Assembly: GCA_002372325.1 (NCBI GenBank)
Contig: DFFT01000064.1
Coordinates: 3,766-15,216, forward strand
Reading direction: 5' to 3'
DNA from: Succinivibrionaceae bacterium UBA3769
GTDB taxonomy: Bacteria; Pseudomonadota; Gammaproteobacteria; Enterobacterales; Succinivibrionaceae
DNA: 11,451 bases
Positions 1 through 6,709 of the stretch are shown here, piece by piece. Below the pieces are notes generated by a model, which saw only the letters and a program-made list of their open reading frames with translations, searched no databases and was not told where the DNA came from. Within the stretch, counting starts at the first letter, position 1, and every line of letters starts with the position of its first letter. The translations under genes were made by a program, and so were the position numbers.

Positions 1-152
1 TTGAAGTTGATGTTGAAGTTGATGTCGAAGTTGTATGACACTCATGCAGGAAAGGACTTCAAAGTAAATTGAAGTTTGTTTGAAGTGATATTGAAGTTGA
101 TATTGAAGTATTATTGAAGTATTATTGAAGTATTATTGAAGTATTATTGAAG
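1..152. repeat. Phased TTGAAG repeat array
   Basis: TTGAAG occurs at 1, 13, 69, 80, 91, 103, 114, 125, 136 and 147, with a variant TCGAAG at 25. Steps are 11 or 12 bp, and the one gap (25 to 69) is 44 bp, so all copies lie close to one face of the helix. The last five copies lie in a near-perfect 11-bp tandem repeat of unit ATTATTGAAGT. An inverted copy, CTTCAA (57-62), forms a palindrome with the site at 69-74 across a 6-bp spacer. The array ends 26 bp before the start codon of the regulator gene. This suggests a cooperative protein-binding region, possibly autoregulatory, or a replication or partition type iteron array. Each 11-bp unit also contains TATTAT, which resembles a -10 hexamer, but no TTGAAG lies about 17 bp upstream of one. 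Confidence 0.85.
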
Positions 153-163
153 CAGTTCAAAAA

Positions 164-170
164 AGGGAGA
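164..170 (+). promoter_or_regulatory. Ribosome binding site of the AlbA_2 gene
   Basis: AGGGAGA lies 8 bases before the ATG at 179. It is a good purine-rich Shine-Dalgarno match and supports that start over later in-frame ATGs. Confidence 0.7.
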
Positions 171-178
171 CGACCGCA

Positions 179-1621
179 ATGTTTTTGGAAGAGATTATCG
201 AAGACGCGCAGCTGGAAAATGACAGGTTTGAAGCCAAAGCCATGCTAAATCATAATGATGTTGTTGGCTGGCTCAAAAGCATTGCCGGATTTGCCAATGC
301 AGGCGGGGGAGATTTTTACATTGGCGTGGAAGACAAAACAAATAAATTGATTGGTTTTGACAGAAAAGCGGCTGATAACGAAAGAAATTTTTTTAATAAG
401 CAGGTGAATGAACATTTAACCCCAAGACCATTAATGAATATTTCTTTTGTTCCATATCAAATAAACGGAAAAGAACGCTTTATAATCAGAATCAGAATTG
501 CGGAATCACAGGTAAAACCAGTGATTCTCAAATATAAAAATATACCGGCAATTTATATGAGACGCGATGGTTTTACGAATGGTGCTACGTATGAAGAAAT
601 TATAGAAATGTCCATTAAAAGCAAGAAAACGCAGTATGATGTTTTGGTATCAGATGTAAAATATGACCCCTCCAGACTGTCGGATCTTAGCTCCTTTTAT
701 GAACGTCATAATAAAGGAGCCAGACTTAAAGAAAACGCATTACAATCATTGGGTTTTATGAATAATGATGGCTATTTATTAAATGGCGCCGTGCTGTTTT
801 TGGATAATTACCATGAAGGAAAAACTGATGTGCAGTGTTCGGTGTTTTCCGGATTCCATAAAGGAAGTGAAAGAATTGTTACTGTAAATAAATTCAGCGG
901 AAATATAACCTCTACAATTGATTACATAATGAATTTTGTGACTCAAAGAATGAATCATTCTTTTATAAAATTAAATGACGGGAGAATTAATATAGATTCA
1001 TATCCTGAAAGAGCTTTATTTGAAGGGGTGATAAATGCTGTAGTTCATCGCGATTACTATTTGGATGGTACGCAGATACAGGTTGATATATTTAAGGATC
1101 GCCTGGAAATATCATCGCCGGGAGGTTTTTACCGAGCTGAAAAATTAGGTAAGACTTATGATTTATCGGGAGTTATTTCTAAGAGAAGAAATGAACTTAT
1201 TGCCGGTGTTCTGGTGGCCTGCAAAGTAATGGAAGCTGTCGGTACCGGTTTTGATAAAATAATGCATGATTATGCCGATGCTGACAGTGAACATAAGCCG
1301 TATGTGTACTCATCATCAGATCATTTTACCCTGGTGCTTCCTGATTTAACCTATGAGCGGGGAGTTGCGGATACAAGCGTTCCTGTGCTGAATTTTGCGC
1401 CGGTTCCTCAGGGCACGGATTTCGACGAGAAAGTATTATCATTTTGTTATGCAAAGGCCCGTAAAGCTTCGGAAATTGCGGCACATCTGGGAATAAGCGA
1501 TTCCACATACTTTAGAAAGCGCGTTCTTGCTAATCTGGAAAATAACAATTATCTTGAGAAGAGTAAAATCTCAAAAGCATCATACTATAAAACAAATCCC
1601 GATATGGTTGTCCTGGCATAA
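179..1621 (+). CDS. AlbA_2 (Schlafen-type) domain, ATPase-like, winged-helix regulator
   Basis: This 480-residue protein has the layout of the AlbA_2 / COG2865 group of predicted transcriptional regulators, often mislabelled as RecG-like helicases. Residues about 15-140 form the AlbA_2 domain, with FEAK near 17-20 and the FANAGGGDFYIGVED stretch at 38-52. Residues about 275-320 resemble the GHKL ATPase N-box and following loop (EGVINAVVHRDY, then DRLEISSPGG). Residues from about 415 look like a winged helix (ASEIAAHLGIS...FRKRVLANLEN). It is probably a cytoplasmic nucleic-acid-binding regulator. The Fic-fold gene follows after 29 bp on the same strand, so the two likely form an operon. The upstream TTGAAG array is a natural candidate binding site. 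Codon use is AT-rich, unlike the genes after 2600. The domain call is firm, while the regulatory role and partnership are inference. Confidence 0.88.
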   Translation: MFLEEIIEDAQLENDRFEAKAMLNHNDVVGWLKSIAGFANAGGGDFYIGVEDKTNKLIGFDRKAADNERNFFNKQVNEHLTPRPLMNISFVPYQINGKERFIIRIRIAESQVKPVILKYKNIPAIYMRRDGFTNGATYEEIIEMSIKSKKTQYDVLVSDVKYDPSRLSDLSSFYERHNKGARLKENALQSLGFMNNDGYLLNGAVLFLDNYHEGKTDVQCSVFSGFHKGSERIVTVNKFSGNITSTIDYIMNFVTQRMNHSFIKLNDGRINIDSYPERALFEGVINAVVHRDYYLDGTQIQVDIFKDRLEISSPGGFYRAEKLGKTYDLSGVISKRRNELIAGVLVACKVMEAVGTGFDKIMHDYADADSEHKPYVYSSSDHFTLVLPDLTYERGVADTSVPVLNFAPVPQGTDFDEKVLSFCYAKARKASEIAAHLGISDSTYFRKRVLANLENNNYLEKSKISKASYYKTNPDMVVLA

Positions 1622-1650
1622 CTTAGGATAATTATTGCCGAGGTGTTAAA

Positions 1651-2322
1651 ATGGCCAATCTCAATGAATTCGAAAGAGCGATAAAGATTCCTTTAGTCCA
1701 GTCTCTTTTAAGATTTGAGGACGTAGAACTCACGGATGCGGAAACTGAGAAGCTCTTAACTAATGAAAGCCTGGAAATACCTGAGTTTTCAGAAGAAGAG
1801 TCGCTCATTATTAATAATGTCCTTAATGCTTTAACCTATTTGCAGTCTCTGGATATTTCAAAGGTTAAGGCTGATATGGATTTATTTATAAAGCTAAACT
1901 CTCTGCTCGCCATGGATCAGGCTTTATTTACCGGATCTTTGCGAAACGGATTTTGTTCCATTCCCTGCATCGGGCAAATTCCCGTGCCTGCAGAGGAAAC
2001 AGTTAAAGAGGAAATTGCTAAACTAAACAGCATTTCTGCGGCTCACAGTTCTCCGGAAAACAATTCTTCAGATAACTATAAACTGATTGCTTCGGAATGC
2101 TTCTGTAATCTGGCAAGATTGCAGCCTTTTTGGGACGGCAATAAAAGAACCGCGCTTTGTTTATGCAATATGGAATTACTGAAGCATGATTTTGACCTGC
2201 TAATTATCCCCAAAGACAAATATGCCGGTTTTGAAGAGCGGTTAACCCCTTTCTACAAAAAGGAAAATGATGATGTTATCGGGTATCTGGCCCGAAATTG
2301 CTTTATGAAGCAGCGCTGCTAA
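1651..2322 (+). CDS. Fic-fold (Fic/DOC family) protein with Gln at the catalytic His position
   Basis: This 223-residue protein carries the Fic core motif at residues 156-169, RLQPFWDGNKRTAL, followed by the helix typical of the family. Canonical Fic enzymes have His-Pro-Phe at the start of this motif, and that His acts as the base when AMP or another nucleotide moiety is transferred to a target protein. Here the position is Gln158, while Phe160, Asp162, Gly163, Asn164, Lys165 and Arg166 are kept, so nucleotide or phosphate binding may persist without normal AMPylation. A flap-like segment (GSLRNG near 95-100) is also visible. No clear inhibitory [ST]xxxE[GN] motif was found. GAGGTG sits 5 bases before the ATG and supports the start. 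It lies 29 bp after the AlbA_2 gene, is equally AT-rich, and could be the effector of a toxin-antitoxin-like or defence pair. I recall Gln-bearing Fic subgroups, so this need not be a dead gene. Confidence 0.85.
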   Translation: MANLNEFERAIKIPLVQSLLRFEDVELTDAETEKLLTNESLEIPEFSEEESLIINNVLNALTYLQSLDISKVKADMDLFIKLNSLLAMDQALFTGSLRNGFCSIPCIGQIPVPAEETVKEEIAKLNSISAAHSSPENNSSDNYKLIASECFCNLARLQPFWDGNKRTALCLCNMELLKHDFDLLIIPKDKYAGFEERLTPFYKKENDDVIGYLARNCFMKQRC

Positions 2323-2599
2323 CGGGGATAAGAGCTGGGAAAACAGAGCATAGGGAAAACAGAGCATAGGGAAAACAGAGCATAGCAGGGCAGGCATGGG
2401 ATGACTATGGCCGGATACGGAGTACGGGTGAATGCGGCGGCCTCTCGGAATTTCTTCCGGAATCTGTTATCTGTGATACCGGTACAGGTGGTTTCTGAGT
2501 GTTTTCTGCTAAGATCCTGAAGCTGCTTGTTGGTATTGGCCTGTCTGTTTTTTTTTGGTTTTGACAACCATCGCTTTCGCTATCTAAGAGAAGTATGTA
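2323..2599. other. Intergenic boundary region between AT-rich module and CCGG-rich chromosome
   Basis: This 277-bp stretch has no convincing gene. It holds the 16-bp tandem triplet at 2337-2384, a run of nine T at 2548-2556 with no strong stem before it, and TTGACA at 2561-2566. Base composition changes from AT-rich to CCGG-rich across it. Confidence 0.6.
2337..2384. repeat. Three perfect tandem copies of a 16-bp unit
   Basis: The unit GGGAAAACAGAGCATA is repeated at 2337-2352, 2353-2368 and 2369-2384 without mismatch. It begins 14 bp after the stop codon of the Fic-fold gene. No coding frame uses it. It may be a VNTR-type slippage repeat or a protein-binding site. Confidence 0.93.
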
Positions 2600-4102
2600 A
2601 TGTCCGCCGCTGATTCCTGCTCCTGTCCGGGCTGTTCCGGAAACCTGGTTTTTGATATATCCGCTCAGGCTCTGACATGTGCTCATTGCGGCGGGAAGTA
2701 TCCTGTTCCCGAGTATGACCGTCTCATGTCCCAAAGATCCGGATCCGCGGCAGTCCCGGAGGATGATGCTTCAGTTCCGGAAGATCACGGGAATGATCAA
2801 GCCTCCCGGGAAGCAGCTCCGCATGAGCCCCATGAAAGCGCTGCCCCGGAAACTGCCGCTCCCGCCGTTTATGCCTGCTCCTCCTGCGGCGGCGAGATTA
2901 CTCCCGGCATTCTGGGGGCCACGGATACCTGCCCATTCTGCGGCAATGCCATTGTGCTGGCCGACAAAATCCGGCGGCAGCGGGAACCGGACATGATCAT
3001 TCCTTTCGCTCTGGATAAAACAGTGCTGATGGATAAATACCGGGAGCTTCTCGGGAAAGCCCGCTTTGTTCCGGACAGCTATATGGCGGAGGCCGCCCCG
3101 GAACGCATTCAGGCCCGTTATGTTCCATTCTGGCTTTATGATGTTTCCGCGGACGGCAGTCTTTCCTTCGAGGCGAAACTGGTGGAGCATATCGAGGAGC
3201 GCGGGAGATCCCGCACCGTTACCCATAAGTTCCGGGGCAAAGCCTCCGGCCACCGCTCCTTCCGTAATATCCCCCAGGATGCCACCAGCGAGGTTGACGA
3301 TGAAATCTCCCAAAGTCTGGAGCCCTATGATACCGGCAAGGCTCAGCCCTTCAGCTATTCCTGGCTTTCCGGTCTGGATGCCCGGATTTTCAACATGGAT
3401 AACCGGGCCAGCTTTGAACCGGTAAAGACCAGAGTGCGCGCCTCCATGGAAAGCTATCTTGTGGATGCTGACAGCTATACCAAGTATAAGGTGCTGGAAA
3501 GCTCATATGAGATCACCCCGAAGAAAATATCCTATGCCCTTTTTCCGATTTGGACCATGGAATTGAGATGGAAGGGCGGCACCTGTCTTTTTGCCATGAA
3601 CGGACAGACCGGCGCCTGTTCTGAAAACATACCCACCTCCGGCTTTAAGCTGTGGACATGTTCCCTGACCACCTGGTTTTTCTGCTCCATGGCTGTTTCT
3701 TATCCCTTCATTGCGGCCTATGAAGCGGAGCTGGTGGACAGTGAGATTGCGGCTTGCATTATCTACGGCATCCCGTTTATGCTCTCCTGGTGCTTTCAGC
3801 AGTTTGTCTGCGTGCCCTATCTTTTTAAAACCAATATCCGCTCTGGGATATCCGGAGCGCTGTTACTGATTCTGGGCGTTTTCGCTTTCCTGATCACTCT
3901 TGATGCCTATGAATTCTGGGAGACTTTGATTTCCTGCGGTATTATTCTCGGAGTTTTCTGGTGCGGCCTGGGATTTTCAGTCATGAAGGACGCGCTGTGG
4001 GATGAGCGTAAGAAGACCGCTCTGATGCTTAAGAAAGAGGCCGATTACTATGCCTGGGATTATGACTGCCGGGCTGACAGAGATGTGGAGCAGCTGTCGT
4101 AG
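2600..4102 (+). CDS. Double zinc-ribbon membrane protein of unknown function (TFIIB-type zinc-ribbon family)
   Basis: This 500-residue protein opens with two zinc ribbons: Cys9/Cys12 with Cys27/Cys30, and Cys93/Cys96 with Cys111/Cys114. They are joined by an acidic, Pro/Ala-rich linker (about 40-90). A conserved-looking soluble domain follows (about 128-345, starting PDMIIPFALDK and including YVPFWLYD near 174-181). From about residue 350 there are four hydrophobic segments (about 352-371, 382-405, 413-430, 437-456) and a charged tail. This matches proteins usually annotated as TFIIB-type zinc ribbon or mislabelled as PriA-like, whose role is unknown. The likely picture is a membrane protein with a cytoplasmic metal-binding head. 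The ATG at 2600 is chosen because the first Cys pair begins at residue 9. A weak AGAGAAG lies just upstream. It appears to stand alone, with 241 bp to the next gene, and nothing ties it to the ACP cluster. Confidence 0.8.
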   Translation: MSAADSCSCPGCSGNLVFDISAQALTCAHCGGKYPVPEYDRLMSQRSGSAAVPEDDASVPEDHGNDQASREAAPHEPHESAAPETAAPAVYACSSCGGEITPGILGATDTCPFCGNAIVLADKIRRQREPDMIIPFALDKTVLMDKYRELLGKARFVPDSYMAEAAPERIQARYVPFWLYDVSADGSLSFEAKLVEHIEERGRSRTVTHKFRGKASGHRSFRNIPQDATSEVDDEISQSLEPYDTGKAQPFSYSWLSGLDARIFNMDNRASFEPVKTRVRASMESYLVDADSYTKYKVLESSYEITPKKISYALFPIWTMELRWKGGTCLFAMNGQTGACSENIPTSGFKLWTCSLTTWFFCSMAVSYPFIAAYEAELVDSEIAACIIYGIPFMLSWCFQQFVCVPYLFKTNIRSGISGALLLILGVFAFLITLDAYEFWETLISCGIILGVFWCGLGFSVMKDALWDERKKTALMLKKEADYYAWDYDCRADRDVEQLS

Positions 4103-4343
4103 TCCGGCGGGCGGGGCCGGATTAAAGATGATCGTGGCTTACGGCTCATTGTCAGCTGCGGCATATTGTCTTTGAATTTACCGGGATCCTTATGGATGAT
4201 AAAATAACGGGAACAGGGCATGAAGGTGTCAGCAATGTTCTAAGGGTGCCGGCAATGACTGGTTTTGCGGCCGGAAAAACCTGCTGAAATACGCTCTTTC
4301 TGTTACAGTATCTGCATCTAAGCGAATTGGAGCCTCAACTGGA
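4103..4343. other. Intergenic region upstream of the ACP cluster
   Basis: No gene is supported in this 241-bp stretch. It probably carries the promoter of the ACP operon. One weak candidate is TTGAAT (4172-4177) with GATGAT (4195-4200) at 17-bp spacing, each matching consensus at four of six bases. It also holds an imperfect 14-bp direct repeat (4224-4237 and 4244-4257, three mismatches). Confidence 0.45.
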
Positions 4344-4598
4344 ATGAATACTCGGGATGAAATATTTGCCGGTCTTAAGGAAATGCTTGAGACTGATTTT
4401 GAGATAGAGGGAGATCGCATTACCAGGGAAGCTTTCCTGGGAGCGGATTTGGATTTCGACTCCATAGATGCCATTGACATGATTGCCGAGCTTCAGAGAA
4501 AGCTCAAGTGCCGTTTTACCCCGGAAGATTTCAAGGCGGTTAAAACCGTGGGAGATGTGGTGGAAATTATTTATGCTCGGCTGCAGGAAAATGCCTGA
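4344..4598 (+). CDS. Acyl carrier protein
   Basis: This 84-residue acidic protein carries the phosphopantetheine attachment motif DFDSIDAIDM, with Ser40 as the expected attachment site. Its length and helix pattern are normal for an ACP. It would hold acyl intermediates as thioesters in the cytoplasm for the ligase, dehydratase and acyltransferase encoded next to it. Its stop codon overlaps the ATG of the ligase by one base (TGATG at 4596-4600), which indicates translational coupling. The motif has Ile where housekeeping AcpP has Leu, as is common in specialised ACPs of secondary lipid or aryl-polyene clusters. GGAG at 4329-4332 is a possible ribosome binding site, though its 11-base spacing is long. 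Aryl-polyene clusters usually have two tandem ACPs, and only one is seen here. Confidence 0.93.
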   Translation: MNTRDEIFAGLKEMLETDFEIEGDRITREAFLGADLDFDSIDAIDMIAELQRKLKCRFTPEDFKAVKTVGDVVEIIYARLQENA

Positions 4599-6187
4599 TG
4601 CCAAGAGAGCCTCTTAATTTTGTAGCGGAGCTTCTCAAGCCCGGCAGAAGCTGCCGGCCGGCTTTTTTCCGGAATGATGCGGTGCTTTCCCTGGAGCAGG
4701 TCTTTGTCATGGCCTGGGACATCTGCGTGCATCTCCCGAAATCCGCCGCCGGCGATACCGTGATTCTGGCGGTGGATGATTCCGCGGAGCTTCTGGCCGG
4801 CATTCTGGCGGTCTGGATCTGGGACGGCGTTCCCATGATTCCCAACGGTTTTCGGGAAGAGGCCCTCCGCAAGGCCGCCGCCTTTGGCAGCATCATTGTG
4901 AGCAAAGGCAGCATCCTCCGGGAAAATGAGGTTTCTCCGGGGTTTCAGGATTCCGCTGCCTTACTGGATATCACAGATCTTTCCCGGGATCCTGAGTTTC
5001 GGGAGGTCTCAATTGCGGAGCGCCGCCGGGATTTTCGGATGAGCCTGGAGGATCTTTCCCTGGAGGATCCCTCCCTTTTGGAGCTTCTGCAGCTTACCTC
5101 GGGGAGCACCGGCGAACCCAAGGTTATCGGCCGCACCCTGGCCGGCCTGATGAGGGAGGTCAGCGCTCTGGATTCTCTCGGCATTATCAGAAAAGATCTC
5201 CTTTCCCTCAGCGTTTCCACCGTTCCTAATTATCATGCCTACGGCATAATGTTCCGTTTCTTCTTCCCTCTGGCCATGGATATTCCCGTTTATGATGCCA
5301 TGCTGCGTTACGAGGAACAGTTTTCGTTGCCGGAACGTCTGGGGATCCCTTATTACACCGTGTCCAACCCCGGTTTTCTGAAACGCCTCAGCGCTGAGGG
5401 CTCACTCAGGAACTGCCGGCTCCTTATTTCCGCCGGCGGCCGTCTTACCGACAAGGCCAGAGTCCGGGGACAGGCCTTTTTCGGGGGCGAGGTGCTGGAA
5501 ATCTTCGGCAGCACTGAAACCGGAGCCATGGCCTATCGCTACACCGGAGACAGCGTTGCCCTGTGGCGTCCGGTGCCGGGGAACAGGTTTTATGTGGCGG
5601 CCAGGGATACTCCGGAAAGCGGCACCGAAGTTATTCTCATGACAGCTTCAGGAGAGGGGCTTTTTCTATTAGAATCCCCTTATCTGGAAAACGCCGCTCT
5701 TACCGGAGCGTTCCAGGGCCGGAAGATCCCGGTATTTGCTTCCGGAGATGCAGTGAGCATTTCCGGGGAGGGCTTCCTGACCCTGCTGGGCCGGAGGGGG
5801 CGGCTTATAAAAATCGAGGACAACCGTGTTTCTCTGGATGAGGTGGAGGCCGGCTTTTCCTTTATTCCCGAGATTCAGGATGCGGCAGTGGTTTCCTATG
5901 ACAAGGACGGCCGGGAGGGCACTTTGGCATTTGTCACGCTGAATGAGCAGGGCCTGAGGACACTGGCTGCCACCAGCGCCGGAAAGATGATAATCGGTTT
6001 TCGGAATATTCTCCGGAACCATATGCTGCCTCTGGCCGTGCCCCGGAAATTTATTTTTCTTCCGGCCATGCCGGTTAATGCCAATGGCAAAACCGACTAT
6101 GTGAAGCTTAATGCCCGGGCCCGGGAGCTGGAAACCGATCTTTCCCCGGATGAAATGCTTGATGAATGGGAAACGCGGTATGACTGA
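4598..6187 (+). CDS. AMP-dependent acyl ligase (ANL superfamily) of an aryl-polyene-like cluster
   Basis: This 529-residue enzyme would activate a carboxylic acid as acyl-AMP and pass it to a thiol, here probably the adjacent ACP. Adenylate-forming motifs appear in order: LTSGSTGEPK at 166-175 (A3, phosphate loop), IFGSTETG at 302-309 (A5), SGD at 382-384 (A7, Asp384), GRRGRLIKI from 398 (A8 hinge), and NGKTD at 496-500 with Lys498 as the expected catalytic lysine (A10). Length is normal for the family and no key residue is missing. The start overlaps the ACP stop by one base, and the dehydratase start lies 8 bp inside its end. In aryl-polyene clusters the equivalent ligase is thought to load the aryl starter. 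The substrate cannot be read from the sequence here, so a fatty acid is also possible. Confidence 0.92.
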   Translation: MPREPLNFVAELLKPGRSCRPAFFRNDAVLSLEQVFVMAWDICVHLPKSAAGDTVILAVDDSAELLAGILAVWIWDGVPMIPNGFREEALRKAAAFGSIIVSKGSILRENEVSPGFQDSAALLDITDLSRDPEFREVSIAERRRDFRMSLEDLSLEDPSLLELLQLTSGSTGEPKVIGRTLAGLMREVSALDSLGIIRKDLLSLSVSTVPNYHAYGIMFRFFFPLAMDIPVYDAMLRYEEQFSLPERLGIPYYTVSNPGFLKRLSAEGSLRNCRLLISAGGRLTDKARVRGQAFFGGEVLEIFGSTETGAMAYRYTGDSVALWRPVPGNRFYVAARDTPESGTEVILMTASGEGLFLLESPYLENAALTGAFQGRKIPVFASGDAVSISGEGFLTLLGRRGRLIKIEDNRVSLDEVEAGFSFIPEIQDAAVVSYDKDGREGTLAFVTLNEQGLRTLAATSAGKMIIGFRNILRNHMLPLAVPRKFIFLPAMPVNANGKTDYVKLNARARELETDLSPDEMLDEWETRYD

Positions 6188-6614
6188 TAATGCTCCCGGC
6201 GGATATGCCAGAACCACTCAGGATGTGATAAACGCTGCTGTTCCGGAAATGCTGGAAAGCCATCCGGACGGGGTAAGCGCGCTGACGCTGAAATGCCGGA
6301 TAGAGCCGGATATGGTATGGTTTAACGGACATTTTCCGGGTAATCCCGTCTATCCCGGAGTGGCGGCTTTGGATCTCGTGGTAAGAAGTCTCCGGCATTT
6401 CTTCGGCTTTGACAGCGAAAGCTTTATTATGACCATTCCCCAGATGAAGTTTCCGAAACCGGTGTTTCCGGGAGCGGCCCTGACGCTTTCCGTTTCCTGG
6501 AATGCTCCGGAACTGAAGTGCTCCTTTCAGATAACGGGGGATCCGGAACCGGGGAGCTCCGGAGCGCCGGCGATGCATGCCTCCGGCAAAATCATTTTCC
6601 TCCGGGAGCTCTGA
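6180..6614 (+). CDS. 3-hydroxyacyl-ACP dehydratase, hot-dog fold (FabZ/FabA/ApeI-like)
   Basis: This 144-residue hot-dog protein would remove water from 3-hydroxyacyl-ACP to give the trans-2-enoyl product. The active-site stretch GHFPGNPVYPGVAALD covers residues 50-65. His51 is the catalytic His, and the acidic partner is Asp65, as in FabA-type enzymes, where FabZ has Glu. The HFPGNPVYPG signature and length fit well. I chose the ATG at 6180, which gives a normal N-terminus and an 8-bp overlap with the ligase. A further in-frame ATG at 6111 would add 23 residues buried in the ligase gene and is less likely. The short overlap with the ligase and the shared operon suggest it works on acyl chains carried by the neighbouring ACP. 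Aryl-polyene dehydratases (ApeI-type) are the closest functional guess. Confidence 0.88.
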   Translation: MTDNAPGGYARTTQDVINAAVPEMLESHPDGVSALTLKCRIEPDMVWFNGHFPGNPVYPGVAALDLVVRSLRHFFGFDSESFIMTIPQMKFPKPVFPGAALTLSVSWNAPELKCSFQITGDPEPGSSGAPAMHASGKIIFLREL

Positions 6615-6709
6615 CGCTGCGGAAAATCCGGCGCCGGTCAGCAGCATGAAAGGGTATCAGCAGCATAGAAAAACAGCAGGAAAGAAAGCAGCAGGAAGAA
6701 GAGGACTTT
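6615..6709. repeat. Intergenic purine-rich AGCAG repeats before the acyltransferase
   Basis: TCAGCAGCAT occurs exactly at 6638-6647 and 6657-6666, followed by CAGCAGG at 6674-6680 and GCAGCAGG at 6688-6695. The stretch separates the dehydratase stop from the acyltransferase start, within an otherwise overlapping operon. A Shine-Dalgarno-like AGAGGA lies a few bases before the ATG at 6710. The repeats could be a simple-sequence expansion. Confidence 0.6.

Noticed and set aside
1..152. CRISPR array
   Set aside because: Repeats of 11-12 bp are far too short and are nearly contiguous, with no unique spacers and no cas genes in the window.
2561..2586. Promoter for the zinc-ribbon gene: TTGACA with TATCTA
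   Set aside because: The spacer is only 14 bp, too short for a standard sigma-70 promoter, and transcription would start just before the ATG.
2771..3313. Minus-strand open frame inside the zinc-ribbon gene
   Set aside because: It is antisense to a protein with clear zinc ribbons and membrane segments. The translation has no recognisable motif.
4104..4120. GC-rich stem (CCGGC / GCCGG) as terminator after the zinc-ribbon gene
   Set aside because: The stem is 5 bp and no T-run follows. The excess of CCGG makes such stems common by chance.
4224..4257. Imperfect 14-bp direct repeat upstream of the ACP gene
   Set aside because: Three mismatches in 14 bp, and no third copy or symmetry, so it is not distinguishable from chance.
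6111..6179. Upstream ATG extending the dehydratase by 23 residues
   Set aside because: The extension lies within the ligase gene and looks non-native. The ATG at 6180 gives a normal length and the short overlap typical of this operon.
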